The notes under the pieces were generated by a model. The model was given only the letters and a program-made list of their open reading frames with translations. It made no database searches and was not told the DNA's origin. The translations under genes were made by a program, and so were the position numbers. This document shows, piece after piece, positions 36,330 to 48,607 of a DNA stretch of 64,000 nt (its first letter is position 1; every line of letters starts with the position of its first letter). The stretch is taken from contig NZ_JOFS01000024.1 in NCBI RefSeq assembly GCF_000719285.1, positions 56,587 to 120,586 of the forward strand, in the 5' to 3' direction. The DNA is from Streptomyces bicolor (GTDB lineage: Bacteria > Actinomycetota > Actinomycetes > Streptomycetales > Streptomycetaceae).

Positions 36330-36774
36330 AGGCGACATTGACGCGCTGACCGGGCGGGGCTGCCTCAAGCCACGCGAGGAAACCGGTCAGCGCGTCTTCG
36401 CTCATGGCGAGTTCCAGACGCGTGCCCCGGTGCAGACAGACGAGGATCACGTGGTCGGACAGGAGCGCCAGCTCCTCCTCGCCCTCGGGGACCCGACGGC
36501 CGGCCACCTCGATCGCGGAGCGCTCCAGGATGCGGCGCGGGCGGTAGGCGTAGGAGAAGACGCGGTACCACTCGATGCGGTCGCCGTTGTAGCGGGCGAC
36601 GCCGTAGCTCCAGCCCTTGCCGCTGGTGTCGGGTTTCTCGGGCACGTCCCAGCGCAGGGAACAGTCGAAGGTGCCGCCGGAGCGCTGGATGAGCCTGCGG
36701 CGCAGGCCGAAGACGAACAGCCCCAGCACCACGAGGGCGACAACGATTCCGCACACAGTCAGAGCGAGGACCAT
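36328..36774 (-). CDS. DUF2550 membrane-anchored protein
   Basis: A 148-residue protein with one N-terminal transmembrane segment (about 2-24) followed by a cytoplasmic domain. The domain carries RRLIQRSGGTFDCSLRW and YGVARYNGDRIEWYRVFS, the DUF2550 signature shared by actinobacteria. Function unknown; it is conserved directly downstream of atpC in many of them. ATG 36774 is chosen, and GTG 36780 is an alternative start. GAGGAGG lies 9 nt upstream of the ATG. Confidence 0.82.
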   Translation of the reverse strand: MVLALTVCGIVVALVVLGLFVFGLRRRLIQRSGGTFDCSLRWDVPEKPDTSGKGWSYGVARYNGDRIEWYRVFSYAYRPRRILERSAIEVAGRRVPEGEEELALLSDHVILVCLHRGTRLELAMSEDALTGFLAWLEAAPPGQRVNVA

Positions 36775-36936
36775 CGACACCGACCTCCTCGTCTCCTAGG
36801 TAACGGAACGGAAAAAACTTCCATATCTGCCTCAGCCGCGACCGGCACCGGATTGCTCCGGTCCCAGCCGCGGCTGAGTGACGTCATCGCGTGCGCTCCC
36901 CCAGAGCCTAAAGGGCCCGGAAGGTGACCCCGTGGG

Positions 36937-37311
36937 TCAGCGCGCCGTCGCCGCCCGCAGGCGGACCTCCGCGCGGCGCTCGGCGAACGCGTCGTCGTCC
37001 GACTTCGCGCGCTCGAGTGCCCGCTCCGCGCGCTGGACGTCGATCTCGTCCGACAGCTCGGCGATCTCGGCCAGCAGCGACAGCTTGTTGTCCGCGAACG
37101 AGATGAAACCGCCGTGCACCGCGGCGATCACGGTTCCACCTTCACTCGTACGGATGGTCACCGGGCCCGACTCCAGCACACCGAGCAGCGGCTGGTGACC
37201 GGGCATGACGCCGATGTCGCCGGACGTGGTGCGCGCGACGACCAGGGTGGCCTGGCCCGACCAGACCTCACGGTCGGCGGCGACCAGCGCGACGTGCAGC
37301 TCAGCAGCCAA
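36937..37311 (-). CDS. atpC: ATP synthase epsilon subunit
   Basis: A 124-residue epsilon subunit of the F1 sector, which couples the rotor to the catalytic head and can inhibit ATP hydrolysis. The beta-sandwich motif GDIGVMPGHQPLLGVLESG (about 33-51) is followed by a two-helix C-terminus (AERALERAKSDD). The start is a TTG at 37311, supported by GAGGAG 5 nt upstream and by homology beginning at AAELHVAL. It is the last gene of the atp operon. Confidence 0.95.
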   Translation of the reverse strand: MAAELHVALVAADREVWSGQATLVVARTTSGDIGVMPGHQPLLGVLESGPVTIRTSEGGTVIAAVHGGFISFADNKLSLLAEIAELSDEIDVQRAERALERAKSDDDAFAERRAEVRLRAATAR

Positions 37312-37441
37312 GGTGGCTCCTCGGGTCACCACCCGGCGGTTCGGCCGGGTGTTGGTTACAAGTCTAGTAGGCGTGGATGAGGGGGCGGGACGAACCCCCG
37401 CCCCCTCATCAAGAGCTCAATGGCTCACGAAGACCGGTGCG

Positions 37442-39795
<2,354 letters not shown>

Positions 39796-39816
39796 GAGTC
39801 AGGTCCCTTCCTTACG

Positions 39817-41424
39817 TCACTTGGAGGCGCTGGTCGCCTTCGGGGCGGCCGGAGCCTCTTCGCCGAGGAGCTTGCCGTCCGCGGTCTCGAACTGCTTCTT
39901 GAACTCCGCGATGGCGTCGGCGACAGCGGTGAGCGTGTCGTCGGACATCTTGCCGCCCTCCTTGATGGAGGTCATGAGGCCCTGCTCCTTGCGGTGCAGG
40001 TACTCCAGGAGCTCCTTCTCGAAGCGGCGGATGTCGCCGACCGGCACGTCGTCCATCTTGCCGGTGGTGCCGGCCCACACCGAGACGACCTGGTCCTCGG
40101 TGGACATCGGCTCGTACTGGGCCTGCTTCAGCAGCTCGACCATGCGCTGACCGCGCTCCAGCTGCGCCTTCGACGCGGCGTCCAGGTCGGAACCGAAGGC
40201 GGCGAACGCCTCCAGCTCACGGAACTGGGCGAGGTCTACGCGCAGACGACCCGAAACCTGCTTCATCGCCTTGTGCTGCGCGGAACCACCGACTCGGGAG
40301 ACGGAGATACCGACGTTCAGCGCGGGGCGCTGACCGGCGTTGAACAGGTCCGACTCCAGGAAGCACTGGCCGTCGGTGATGGAGATGACGTTGGTCGGGA
40401 TGAACGCCGAGACGTCGTTGGCCTTGGTCTCGACGATCGGCAGACCGGTCATCGAGCCGGCGCCCATGTCGTCGGAGAGCTTGGCGCAGCGCTCCAGCAG
40501 ACGGGAGTGCAGGTAGAAGACGTCACCCGGGTAGGCCTCACGGCCCGGCGGGCGGCGCAGCAGCAGGGACACGGCGCGGTAGGCGTCGGCCTGCTTCGAC
40601 AGGTCGTCGAAGATGATGAGGACGTGCTTGCCCTCGTACATCCACTGCTGGCCGATGGCCGAACCGGTGTACGGCGCCAGGTACTTGAAGCCGGCCGGGT
40701 CGGACGCCGGGGCGGCGACGATGGTCGTGTACTCCAGCGCGCCGTTCTCCTCCAGCGCGCGGCGGACCGACGCGATCGTCGAGCCCTTCTGGCCGATGGC
40801 GACGTAGATGCAGCGGACCTGCTTGTTCGGGTCGCCGGTGCGCCAGTTGTCGCGCTGGTTGATGATCGTGTCGACGGCCAGGGCGGTCTTGCCGGTCTGG
40901 CGGTCACCGATGATCAGCTGACGCTGGCCACGGCCGATCGGGGTCATCGCGTCGACGGCCTTGTAACCGGTCTCCATCGGCTCGTGCACCGACTTGCGCT
41001 GCATGACCGTGGGGGCCTGCAGCTCAAGGGCACGACGACCGCTGGTCTCGATCTCGCCGAGGCCGTCGATCGGGTTGCCGAGCGGGTCGACGACACGGCC
41101 GAGGTAGCCCTCGCCGACGGCCACGGAGAGGACCTCACCGGTACGGGAGACCGGCTGACCCTCCTCAATGCCGCTGAACTCACCGAGGACGATGGCACCG
41201 ATCTCGCGCTCCTCGAGGTTGAGGGCGAGGCCGAGGGTGCCGTCCTCGAACTTCAGCAGTTCGTTGGCCATGGCCGAGGGCAGGCCCTCGACCTTCGCGA
41301 TGCCGTCGCCGGCAAGGGTGACCGTACCGACCTCCTCGCGCGAGGCCGCGTCCGGCTTGTACGACTGGACAAAGTTCTCCAGCGCGTCCCGGATCTCCTC
41401 CGGCCGGATCGTGAGCTCCGCCAT
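39817..41424 (-). CDS. atpA: ATP synthase alpha subunit
   Basis: A 535-residue non-catalytic alpha subunit. P-loop GDRQTGKTA lies at about 172-180, and the signature [17 protein letters not shown] near 372. The ATG at 41424 is used because the 26-codon upstream extension is made of a dispersed hairpin repeat (41464-41502) plus spacer. Another copy of that repeat forms the prmC N-terminus at 50203. Confidence 0.97.
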   Translation of the reverse strand: MAELTIRPEEIRDALENFVQSYKPDAASREEVGTVTLAGDGIAKVEGLPSAMANELLKFEDGTLGLALNLEEREIGAIVLGEFSGIEEGQPVSRTGEVLSVAVGEGYLGRVVDPLGNPIDGLGEIETSGRRALELQAPTVMQRKSVHEPMETGYKAVDAMTPIGRGQRQLIIGDRQTGKTALAVDTIINQRDNWRTGDPNKQVRCIYVAIGQKGSTIASVRRALEENGALEYTTIVAAPASDPAGFKYLAPYTGSAIGQQWMYEGKHVLIIFDDLSKQADAYRAVSLLLRRPPGREAYPGDVFYLHSRLLERCAKLSDDMGAGSMTGLPIVETKANDVSAFIPTNVISITDGQCFLESDLFNAGQRPALNVGISVSRVGGSAQHKAMKQVSGRLRVDLAQFRELEAFAAFGSDLDAASKAQLERGQRMVELLKQAQYEPMSTEDQVVSVWAGTTGKMDDVPVGDIRRFEKELLEYLHRKEQGLMTSIKEGGKMSDDTLTAVADAIAEFKKQFETADGKLLGEEAPAAPKATSASK

Positions 41425-41463
41425 CTGGGTTCCCTGCTCTCCTTGTTGGGCCCGAAGTTTCAA

Positions 41464-41502
41464 CTTGGGGGTCTGGGGGCGACCCCCAGGAATCCTCTGC
41501 AC
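41464..41502. repeat. Dispersed hairpin repeat upstream of atpA
   Basis: This 39-nt segment contains CTGGGGG-CGA-CCCCCAG (41474-41490) and, read on the minus strand, opens GTGCAGAGGATTCC and would encode [13 protein letters not shown] closely related copy lies at 50165-50203. The sequence is of a type common in Streptomyces intergenic regions. Confidence 0.6.
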
Positions 41503-41552
41503 GACCCAACCGGGCCGTAGATACGTACTGCTTACTGCTTATGAAGTTGCTG

Positions 41553-42368
41553 CTAGCTCGCCAGTCGGCGGCCGGCGTCCTCGATGCGGTCCGCGAGGGA
41601 GCCGTTGATGACCTCGTCACCGACCTGCACCCGGATTCCGCCGACGACCTCGGGGTCCACGTCGAGGTTCAGGTGCATCGTGCGGCCGTAGAGCTTCGCG
41701 AGGGCGGCACCCAGGCGCTGCTTCTGCTGGTCGCTCAGCGGCACCGCCGAGGTGACCACGGCCACCATGCGGTCCCGGCGCTCGGCGGCGAGCTTGGACA
41801 GGGACTCCAGTCCCGACTCCAGGCTACGTCCACGCGGCGCGGTCACAAGACGCGTCACCAGACGCTCGGTGGTCGCCTTGGCCCGGCCGCCGAGCAGGCT
41901 GCGCAGCAGCTCGCCCTTGGCCGACGCCGCGGCGGCGCGGTTGGTCAGTGCGGCGCGCAGCTCGGTGCTGGAGGAGACGATCCGGCCGAACCGGAACAGC
42001 TCGTCCTCGACATCGTCGAGCGTGCCCGCCCGCTGCGCGGCGGTGAGGTCGGCGGTGTTCGCCAGCTCCTCCAGCGCGTCCGCCAGGTCGCGGGACTGCG
42101 ACCAGCGGGAACGCACCATGCCGGCCAGCAGGTCGGCGGTCTCGCCGCCGACCTGGCCGCCGAGCAGGCGCTGGGCCAGCTCGGCCTTGGCCTCACCGGC
42201 CTGCGCCGGGTCGGTCAGGACCCGACGCAGCGACACCTCGCGGTCGAGCAGCGCGGTAACGGCGGCCAGCTCGTCGGCGAGCTTGGTCGCGTCGACGGAC
42301 GTGTTGTCCGTCAGCGCGTCGAGACGCTCACGTGCGGCTGCCAGGGCCTCGCGGCTCGCTCCGTTCAT
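41553..42368 (-). CDS. atpH: ATP synthase delta subunit
   Basis: A 271-residue delta subunit of the peripheral stalk that joins F1 to b. Actinobacterial delta is longer than the approximately 180 residues of E. coli, matching this length. The conserved C-terminal VDPEVVGGIRVQVGDEVINGSL (about 236-257) is present. The start overlaps the atpF stop by 4 nt, so translation is coupled. Confidence 0.96.
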   Translation of the reverse strand: MNGASREALAAARERLDALTDNTSVDATKLADELAAVTALLDREVSLRRVLTDPAQAGEAKAELAQRLLGGQVGGETADLLAGMVRSRWSQSRDLADALEELANTADLTAAQRAGTLDDVEDELFRFGRIVSSSTELRAALTNRAAAASAKGELLRSLLGGRAKATTERLVTRLVTAPRGRSLESGLESLSKLAAERRDRMVAVVTSAVPLSDQQKQRLGAALAKLYGRTMHLNLDVDPEVVGGIRVQVGDEVINGSLADRIEDAGRRLAS

Positions 42369-42913
42369 CGTCCGGCCTCGGCCTTCTCCTCGAGCTCGTC
42401 GAGGAAGCGGTCGATGACGCGGCTCTGCCGGGCGTGGTCCTCGAGGGACTCACCGACGAGCTTGCCCGCCAGGTCGGTGGCGAGCTTGCCGACGTCCTGG
42501 CGCAGCGCGGAGGACGCGGCCTTGCGGTCGGCCTCGATCTGCGCGTGACCGGCGGCGACGATCTCCTCGCGCTGCCGCTGGCCTTCCGCACGCATCTCGG
42601 CGATGAGCGCGGCGCCCTGCTCCTGCGCCTCCTGGCGCAGACGCGCGGCCTCGTGCCGGGCCTCGGCGAGCTGGGCCTTGTACTGCTCGAGGACGCTCTG
42701 CGCCTCGACCTGGGCCGCCTCGGCCTTCTCGATACCACCTTCGATCGCCTCGCGGCGCTCTTCCAGAACCTTGTTGATGTTCGGAAGCAGCTTCTTCCAG
42801 AAGAAGAAGAACACGATGGCGAAGGCGATGGTGCCGACGAGCAGCTCGGGGCCCGGAGGAACGAGCGGGTTCTGCTCTTCCTCGGCCGCCAGCTGTACCA
42901 GGTTGGCGATCAC
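42365..42913 (-). CDS. atpF: ATP synthase b subunit
   Basis: A 182-residue stator b subunit. One N-terminal transmembrane helix (about 26-46, LLVGTIAFAIVFFFFWKKLLPN) is followed by a long helical coiled region (50-180). It lies between atpE and atpH in the canonical order. Confidence 0.96.
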   Translation of the reverse strand: MIANLVQLAAEEEQNPLVPPGPELLVGTIAFAIVFFFFWKKLLPNINKVLEERREAIEGGIEKAEAAQVEAQSVLEQYKAQLAEARHEAARLRQEAQEQGAALIAEMRAEGQRQREEIVAAGHAQIEADRKAASSALRQDVGKLATDLAGKLVGESLEDHARQSRVIDRFLDELEEKAEAGR

Positions 42914-42954
42914 ATCAGTGCCTTTCGTTGAAAGGTTGGCTCGTCAGGGCTCGA

Positions 42955-43266
<312 letters not shown>

Positions 43267-44085
43267 TCAGTGGTGCTCGGCGAGAGCGCCCTGGATGTAC
43301 GAGCAGGCCAGCAGCACGAAGACGTACGCCTGGACGGCCTGCACGAAGAGCTCGAAGAGGATCATGACCATGGTCATGACGAAGGAGACACCGGCCGCCG
43401 GGATCATCCAGCTGTTCAGCAGGTACCAGGAGGCGACGGTGAACATGACCAGCATCAGGTGGCCAGCGAACATGTTGGCGAAGAGTCGGACCGCGTGCGT
43501 GAACGGGCGCACCAGCAGGTTCGAGAAGAACTCGATGACCATCACGAGCGGCAGCACCGCGCCCAGCGACTTGTCGTAGCCGGTGACGTTCTTGAAGAAG
43601 CCGACGAAGCCGTGCCGCTTGAAGGTCACCGAGACCCAGATGATCCAGACGATGGCGGCCAGCACCATCGGGAACGCGATGATCGACGAGACCGGGAACT
43701 GGGCCAGCGGGATCACGGACCAGATGTTCATGATCCAGATGAAGAAGAAGAGCGAGACCATGAAGGGGACGTACTTCTCGCCCTCCTTCTTGCCGAGGGT
43801 CTCGTAGACGATGCCGCGGCGCACGAAGTCGTAGCCGGCCTCGCCGATCATCTGGAGCTTGCCCGGAACCACCTTCGCCTTGCTGAAAGCAAGCGTGAAG
43901 AAGGTGATGACCAGGAGCGTGGTGATGAGGGCGAGCAGCATCACCTTGTTGAACTCGAACCCGCCCACCGTGGCGATCGGCTTGAAGAGGAACGAGTGCA
44001 GGCCCGGAGCCGGGAAGCCACACCCGTTGTCGGACATGATCCGACAACTCCAGTCAAAGGCGAGCTGGGTCTGGTCAGCACTCAC
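43267..44085 (-). CDS. atpB: ATP synthase a subunit
   Basis: A 272-residue a subunit that carries the proton half-channels. The essential Arg lies in PFTHAVRLFANMFAGHL (about 201-217). The C-terminal helix MVMILFELFVQAVQAYVFVLL is conserved. The GTG at 44085 is chosen because an SD (GAAGGAGCC) precedes it and homology starts at SADQTQLAF. It is the first gene after a 225-nt gap that follows atpI. Confidence 0.96.
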   Translation of the reverse strand: MSADQTQLAFDWSCRIMSDNGCGFPAPGLHSFLFKPIATVGGFEFNKVMLLALITTLLVITFFTLAFSKAKVVPGKLQMIGEAGYDFVRRGIVYETLGKKEGEKYVPFMVSLFFFIWIMNIWSVIPLAQFPVSSIIAFPMVLAAIVWIIWVSVTFKRHGFVGFFKNVTGYDKSLGAVLPLVMVIEFFSNLLVRPFTHAVRLFANMFAGHLMLVMFTVASWYLLNSWMIPAAGVSFVMTMVMILFELFVQAVQAYVFVLLACSYIQGALAEHH

Positions 44086-44310
44086 CGCGGGCTCCTTCGG
44101 CGTGACGCATGGGTACGGCAACCTCGTTGTGTCGGCGCGGCGCGCAGCCGCGGATCGGCACCGGACTGGTGTTACGGGTGTGAGGGCGGCTAGGGGGCAT
44201 CGAGCCTCGCGATTGAGCAGGCGTCAGCTCAGATGCCCGCGCCCGCGATGCCGCAGTTGGCACCGGACGATAGCAGGACTTCTTACACGCTCTTATCTCG
44301 GCCCTACCCC

Positions 44311-44745
44311 TCACGACGAGTGCCCCGATTTTTCGGGCTTTTCGCCCGAGGAGTCGGGTTCGACGTAGAGGATCTTGGCCTTCATGTGAGCACGCGTCTG
44401 AGCGGCGATCCACGCGAGAGTGGTGGCGATGAGCGTGATCGCGAAGGCCTTGGGGTGGAACAGCGTGGTGTCCCTGAACAAGCTCAGGAAGATGAACAGC
44501 AGCAGGATCTGCGCCGCGTAGAGCATCAGGCCCATCATCTGGAACAGATGCGGAAGCGATTTGGCGGTTCGCTGCAGGACATAAAGCCCGATGCCCATGA
44601 AGAGGATCGTGAGCACCGCCGCGACGACGGCACCGATCGCACCCTTGCCACCCACGACCACACCACTGACGACGGCAGCGACCGCCCCGACGGCGGCCGT
44701 GGGCACGGCAGCCTGAAGCAGGATCCGGACGTCATTGGACGGCAT
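44311..44745 (-). CDS. atpI: ATP synthase protein I
   Basis: A 144-residue membrane protein with four transmembrane helices, at the head of the atp operon as usual. AtpI proteins assist c-ring assembly. The hydrophobic helices are at about 12-31, 38-55, 70-92 and 100-120. The C-terminus is acidic (EPDSSGEKPEKSG). ATG 44745 has a CGGAG SD. It is less conserved than the other atp genes. Confidence 0.9.
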   Translation of the reverse strand: MPSNDVRILLQAAVPTAAVGAVAAVVSGVVVGGKGAIGAVVAAVLTILFMGIGLYVLQRTAKSLPHLFQMMGLMLYAAQILLLFIFLSLFRDTTLFHPKAFAITLIATTLAWIAAQTRAHMKAKILYVEPDSSGEKPEKSGHSS

Positions 44746-45074
44746 GGCGGCAACTCCGCTTTCACGGTGGGGGCAGGGTGTCGTCATGGACGAGCGTAGT
44801 CCCGGGCTGAGAGAGGACCTCACACCAATGGACCGTCGCACTACGGTCCTTCGGCTCTATCCGGGGGGTTCTCGTGAACGGTATCACAAACTATTTGATG
44901 AGGTCTTTACCTGGCGGGTGTGCCCACCGTCACACATGAGAGTGACCGTGCGCGTCTGTGCAGAATCCCGGCCGACTTGTCTGGTATTGGGGCGCTACGC
45001 ACCCCCATCGCACTCCCACGGTTTGGCAATGCTCTAGTCAGATTCTTACCTTGACCGTGTTCTCACGCCGGTCG
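44746..45074. promoter_or_regulatory. Promoter region of the atp operon
   Basis: This 329-nt gap lies between atpI (start 44745, minus) and the stop of the WecA-like gene (45075, minus). It should contain the atp promoter. Minus-strand candidates are TACGCT at about 44788-44793 and TACCGT at about 44880, with no good -35 for either. No reading frame or strong hairpin is seen. Confidence 0.45.
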
Positions 45075-46439
45075 TCAGCGCGACGTTCCGGCCTTGCCCC
45101 GGTCCAGCAAACGCGAACGGGCGCCGATCGCGGTCGCCCCGTTGACCCGCGAGACCCCGGCGGCGACCGGCGTACGCGGCTCCCCCTCGGACCGGGCCCC
45201 GGCCGGGGCGTCCGCCGCTGTCTCGGCGGAGGCGGTCTGCGGTGTGGTGGCGGCCGGTTCCGCGACGGCCCCGCGGCGGCGGTAGCGCGGCGGCACGAAG
45301 CCCTCCGCCCAGCGCGGGGCGCGTGGAGTGAAGCGGGGCAACAGGAGGAGTACCAGGCCGATGGCGCTGAGGAACACGACGCCCAGCACGATCCACATGG
45401 ACGCCGAGTTCACGGAGTAGGCGAGCGTGCCGAAGGCGATCAGCGCCGACCAGAAGTACATGATCAGCACCGCGCGGCTGTGGGAGTGGCCGATCTCCAG
45501 CAGGCGGTGGTGCAGATGGCCCCGGTCGGCGGCGAACGGCGACTGGCCGCGCCAGGTGCGGCGGACGATCGCCAGCACCAGGTCGGCGGCCGGGATCGCG
45601 ATGATCGTCAGCGGCAGCAGCAGCGGGATGTAGACCGGCACCGTCTGGTGCACGGCCTCCCTCTCGGACTGGGCGAACACCTTCAACGCGTCCGGGTCGA
45701 CCTGGCCGGTGATGGAGATGGCCCCCGCCGCCAGCACCAGCCCGATCAGCATCGAGCCCGAGTCGCCCATGAAGATCCGCGCCGGGTGCATGTTGTGCGG
45801 CAGGAAGCCCAGGCACATGCCCATCAGGATCGCCGCGAACAGGGTGGCCGGGGCGGCGGCCTCGATGCCGTACGACACCCAGACGCGGTAGGCGTAGAGG
45901 AAGAACGCGGCCGAGGCGATGCACACCATGCCGGCCGCGAGGCCGTCCAGGCCGTCGACGAAGTTGACCGCGTTGATGGTGATCACGACCAGGGCGACGG
46001 TGAGCAGGGTGCCCTGCCACTGGGTCAGCGCGACCGAGCCGACGCCCGGGATGGGCAGCCACAGGATGGTCAGACCCTGCATGACCATGACGCCGGCGGC
46101 GATCATCTGGCCACCCAGCTTGATCAGGGCGTCGATCTCGAACTTGTCGTCCAAGACGCCGATGAGCCAGATGAGCGCCGCTCCGGAGAGCAGCGCCCGC
46201 GGCTCGTTGGACTTCTCGAAGACCGTGCTGAGGTTCGTCAGGTGGTCGGCGACCAGCAGGCCCGCGCACAGGCCGAAGAACATCGCGATCCCGCCGAGCC
46301 GCGGAGTGGGCTCCCGGTGCACGTCACGCGCCCGGATCTCCGGCATCGCTCCGGCCACGATCGCGAACTTACGTACCGGCCCTGTCAGCAGATACGTCAC
46401 CGCGGCCGTGACGCAGAGCGTCAGCAGGTATTCACGCAC
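45075..46439 (-). CDS. WecA/MraY-type undecaprenyl-phosphate glycosyl-1-phosphate transferase
   Basis: A 454-residue membrane enzyme that transfers a GlcNAc-1-phosphate (or similar) group onto undecaprenyl phosphate, the first lipid-linked step of wall-polymer or teichoic-acid linker synthesis. About eleven transmembrane segments are present. The motifs LGVLDDKFEID and NAVNFVDGLDGLAAG, plus the His-rich cytoplasmic HLHHRLLEIGHSHSR, mark the family. The C-terminal about 100 residues are extra, Ala/Pro-rich and cytoplasmic. The GTG at 46439 is preferred (GGGGAAG SD), since the longer frame has no homology. Confidence 0.88.
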   Translation of the reverse strand: MREYLLTLCVTAAVTYLLTGPVRKFAIVAGAMPEIRARDVHREPTPRLGGIAMFFGLCAGLLVADHLTNLSTVFEKSNEPRALLSGAALIWLIGVLDDKFEIDALIKLGGQMIAAGVMVMQGLTILWLPIPGVGSVALTQWQGTLLTVALVVITINAVNFVDGLDGLAAGMVCIASAAFFLYAYRVWVSYGIEAAAPATLFAAILMGMCLGFLPHNMHPARIFMGDSGSMLIGLVLAAGAISITGQVDPDALKVFAQSEREAVHQTVPVYIPLLLPLTIIAIPAADLVLAIVRRTWRGQSPFAADRGHLHHRLLEIGHSHSRAVLIMYFWSALIAFGTLAYSVNSASMWIVLGVVFLSAIGLVLLLLPRFTPRAPRWAEGFVPPRYRRRGAVAEPAATTPQTASAETAADAPAGARSEGEPRTPVAAGVSRVNGATAIGARSRLLDRGKAGTSR

Positions 46440-46579
46440 GGGCTTCCCCACAAGTCTCGCTGGCCATCTCAGCCCCACACACTAGCGACGGACTCGTACG
46501 CGACGCATATGTGTGGGGACTTCCGGGTAGCGACGATGGTTGCACGCGTGGCTGTGTATACGGGTGCGTCTACCCCGCC

Positions 46580-47818
46580 TCAGCCGGGATACGGCGGAAA
46601 TCTACCGGCCAGCTCCCGCACTTCTTCACGGGCCTTCTGGCTTTCGGTCTCTGCTCTCAGCACACTCGCCAGCAGCGCGGCGAGCCACGTCATCTCCTCC
46701 TCGCCCATGCCCTGGGTGGTCACGGCCGCCGTGCCGAGGCGCAGGCCACGGGCGTCGCCGTGCGGCAGCGCGCAGCAGTCCAGCACGATCCCGGCCGCCG
46801 CGAGCCGCCCGCGCGCGGTGCGACCGTCGACGCCGAGCGGGGCCGGATCGGCGGTGATGAGGTGGGTGTCGGTGCCGCCCGTGGTGACGACCAGCCCCTG
46901 CGCGGCCAGCGCGGCCGCCAGCCGCCTCGCGTTGGCGACCACCTGATGGGCGTACGCGGTGAACGCCGGTGTCGCCGCCTCGCCGAACGCGACGGCCTTG
47001 GCGGCGATGGTGTGCATCTGCGCACCGCCCTGCGTGAACGGGAAGACGGCGCGGTCGACGCGCTCGGCGAGATCCGAGCCACACAGGACCATGCCGCCGC
47101 GCGGGCCGCGGAGCACCTTGTGGGTGGTGGCGCAGACCACATCGGCGTACGGCACCGGATTCGGCGCCGCTCCCCCGGCGACGAGCCCGATCGGGTGGGC
47201 GGCGTCGGCGATGAGGTACGCCCCGATCTCGTCGGCGACCTCGCGGAAGAAGGCGTAGTCGATGTGCCGGGGGTAGGCGATGGATCCGCACACGATCGCC
47301 TTGGGGCGGTGTGTGAGGGCGAGCGTGCGCACCTGGTCGTAGTCGATGAGCCCCGTCTCGGCATCCACGCCGTACGGCACGAACTCGAACCAGCTGCCCG
47401 AGAAGTTGGCGGGCGAGCCGTGTGTGAGGTGGCCGCCGTACGGCAGTCCGAGGGCGAGGACGGTGTCGCCGGGCCGCAGCAGGGCGGCGTACGCGGCGAG
47501 GACGGCCGAAGAGCCCGAGTGCGACTGGACGTTGGCGTGCTCGGCCCCGAACAGCGCCTTGGCACGCTCCACGGCGAGCCGCTCGGCGACGTCGACCATC
47601 TCGCACCCGCCGTGGTACCGGGCGCCCGGATACCCCTCCGCGTACTTGTTGGCGAGCGGCGACCCGAGAGCCGCGAGCACGGCCGGCGACGTGAAGTTCT
47701 CGGCGGCGATGAGCTGGAGCGTCGTCGACTGCCGGTCGAGCTCCCCGAGCAGGATGTCGGCGAGCTGAGGGTCCTGGCGGCGCAGGACGTCGGCCTCGAT
47801 GGCAGGGGTGACCGTCAT
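46580..47818 (-). CDS. glyA: Serine hydroxymethyltransferase
   Basis: A 412-residue PLP enzyme that interconverts serine and glycine while charging tetrahydrofolate. The PLP lysine is Lys234 in ATTHKVLRGPRGG, and Asp205/His208 (IADAAH) support the cofactor. The substrate region LQLIAAENFTSPAV (35-48) is conserved. Length is typical. Streptomyces often have two glyA genes; this one lies upstream of the wecA-like gene and downstream of the phosphatase-like gene. ATG 47818 has a GGAG SD. Confidence 0.93.
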   Translation of the reverse strand: MTVTPAIEADVLRRQDPQLADILLGELDRQSTTLQLIAAENFTSPAVLAALGSPLANKYAEGYPGARYHGGCEMVDVAERLAVERAKALFGAEHANVQSHSGSSAVLAAYAALLRPGDTVLALGLPYGGHLTHGSPANFSGSWFEFVPYGVDAETGLIDYDQVRTLALTHRPKAIVCGSIAYPRHIDYAFFREVADEIGAYLIADAAHPIGLVAGGAAPNPVPYADVVCATTHKVLRGPRGGMVLCGSDLAERVDRAVFPFTQGGAQMHTIAAKAVAFGEAATPAFTAYAHQVVANARRLAAALAAQGLVVTTGGTDTHLITADPAPLGVDGRTARGRLAAAGIVLDCCALPHGDARGLRLGTAAVTTQGMGEEEMTWLAALLASVLRAETESQKAREEVRELAGRFPPYPG

Positions 47819-47926
47819 GGTGGGCTCCGGGGCGTCGACGCTGACGTACGTCCAATGTAGGCCGGGGACGTCAGGGACGCCCGGTGTTGGCGTCCATATC
47901 CAGTACCGACCGCCATGGGCAGCCAC

Positions 47927-48607
47927 CTACGTCCGCGCCGGCACCCCGGTCAGCGCCGTGACCACCGGATCCAGCGCCTCGTGTATCTCGTCCCCCACCG
48001 ACCGGAAAAACGGCAACGGCGCCCCGTACGGGTCATACACCTCGTCCGCCTCCGCCGTCGGCGCAAGAAGCCACCCGCGTAGAGCGGCCGCGGCACGCAC
48101 CAGGGCGCGGGCGCGGAACACCACGCCGTCCTCCAGGGGAGGCAGCGTCGCCGGGTCTATCGCCCGCACCAGGCGCGTGAACTCCTTGAGCGTGAAGGTG
48201 CGCAGGCCCGCCGAGTGGCCCATGGAGATGACCTGGGCGCGGTGGTCGCGGGTGGCCGTCAGGACCAGGTCGGCCCGGATCACGTGCTCGTCGAGGAGCT
48301 CGCGGCCGGTGAAGCCGGAGGCGTCCGCGCCGAAGTCGGCGAGGACCGTCTCCGCGTTCGATTCCATGGGCGCGCCCTCGTGGCCCCAGGTGCCCGCGCT
48401 CTCCACGATCAGCCCGCCGCCGAGCACACCGAGCCGCTGCTTCACGAAATGACGGGTCAGCCGCTCGGTGATCGGCGAGCGGCACACGTTGCCGGTGCTG
48501 ACGTGGAGGATGCGGAAGCTGTCGCGCGGGAGTCCCACGAAGGTCGTCGTGATCTCCGCCGCGCGTTCCCCGTTGCCTATGCCACGCCCCGCTTCAGGGG
48601 CTGTCAA
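47927..48607 (-). CDS. Low-molecular-weight phosphatase-like protein with Cys-to-Ser nucleophile
   Basis: A 226-residue protein of the low-molecular-weight tyrosine phosphatase/arsenate reductase fold. The P-loop reads HVSTGNVCRSPIT, so the canonical CX5R nucleophile is Ser37 (codon AGC) instead of Cys, while the Arg and second Cys are kept. The general acid motif survives as YDPYG near the C-terminus (about 191-195). The N-terminus is extended by about 30 residues. It may be a pseudo-phosphatase or ligand sensor. The TTG start at 48607 overlaps the tsaC stop and has GAGGTGG 4-5 nt upstream. Confidence 0.85.
   Translation of the reverse strand: MTAPEAGRGIGNGERAAEITTTFVGLPRDSFRILHVSTGNVCRSPITERLTRHFVKQRLGVLGGGLIVESAGTWGHEGAPMESNAETVLADFGADASGFTGRELLDEHVIRADLVLTATRDHRAQVISMGHSAGLRTFTLKEFTRLVRAIDPATLPPLEDGVVFRARALVRAAAALRGWLLAPTAEADEVYDPYGAPLPFFRSVGDEIHEALDPVVTALTGVPART

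Noticed and set aside
44958..46946. A 662-codon plus-strand open frame
   Set aside because: It is antisense to the WecA-like and glyA genes; composition is Arg/Asp/His-rich nonsense.
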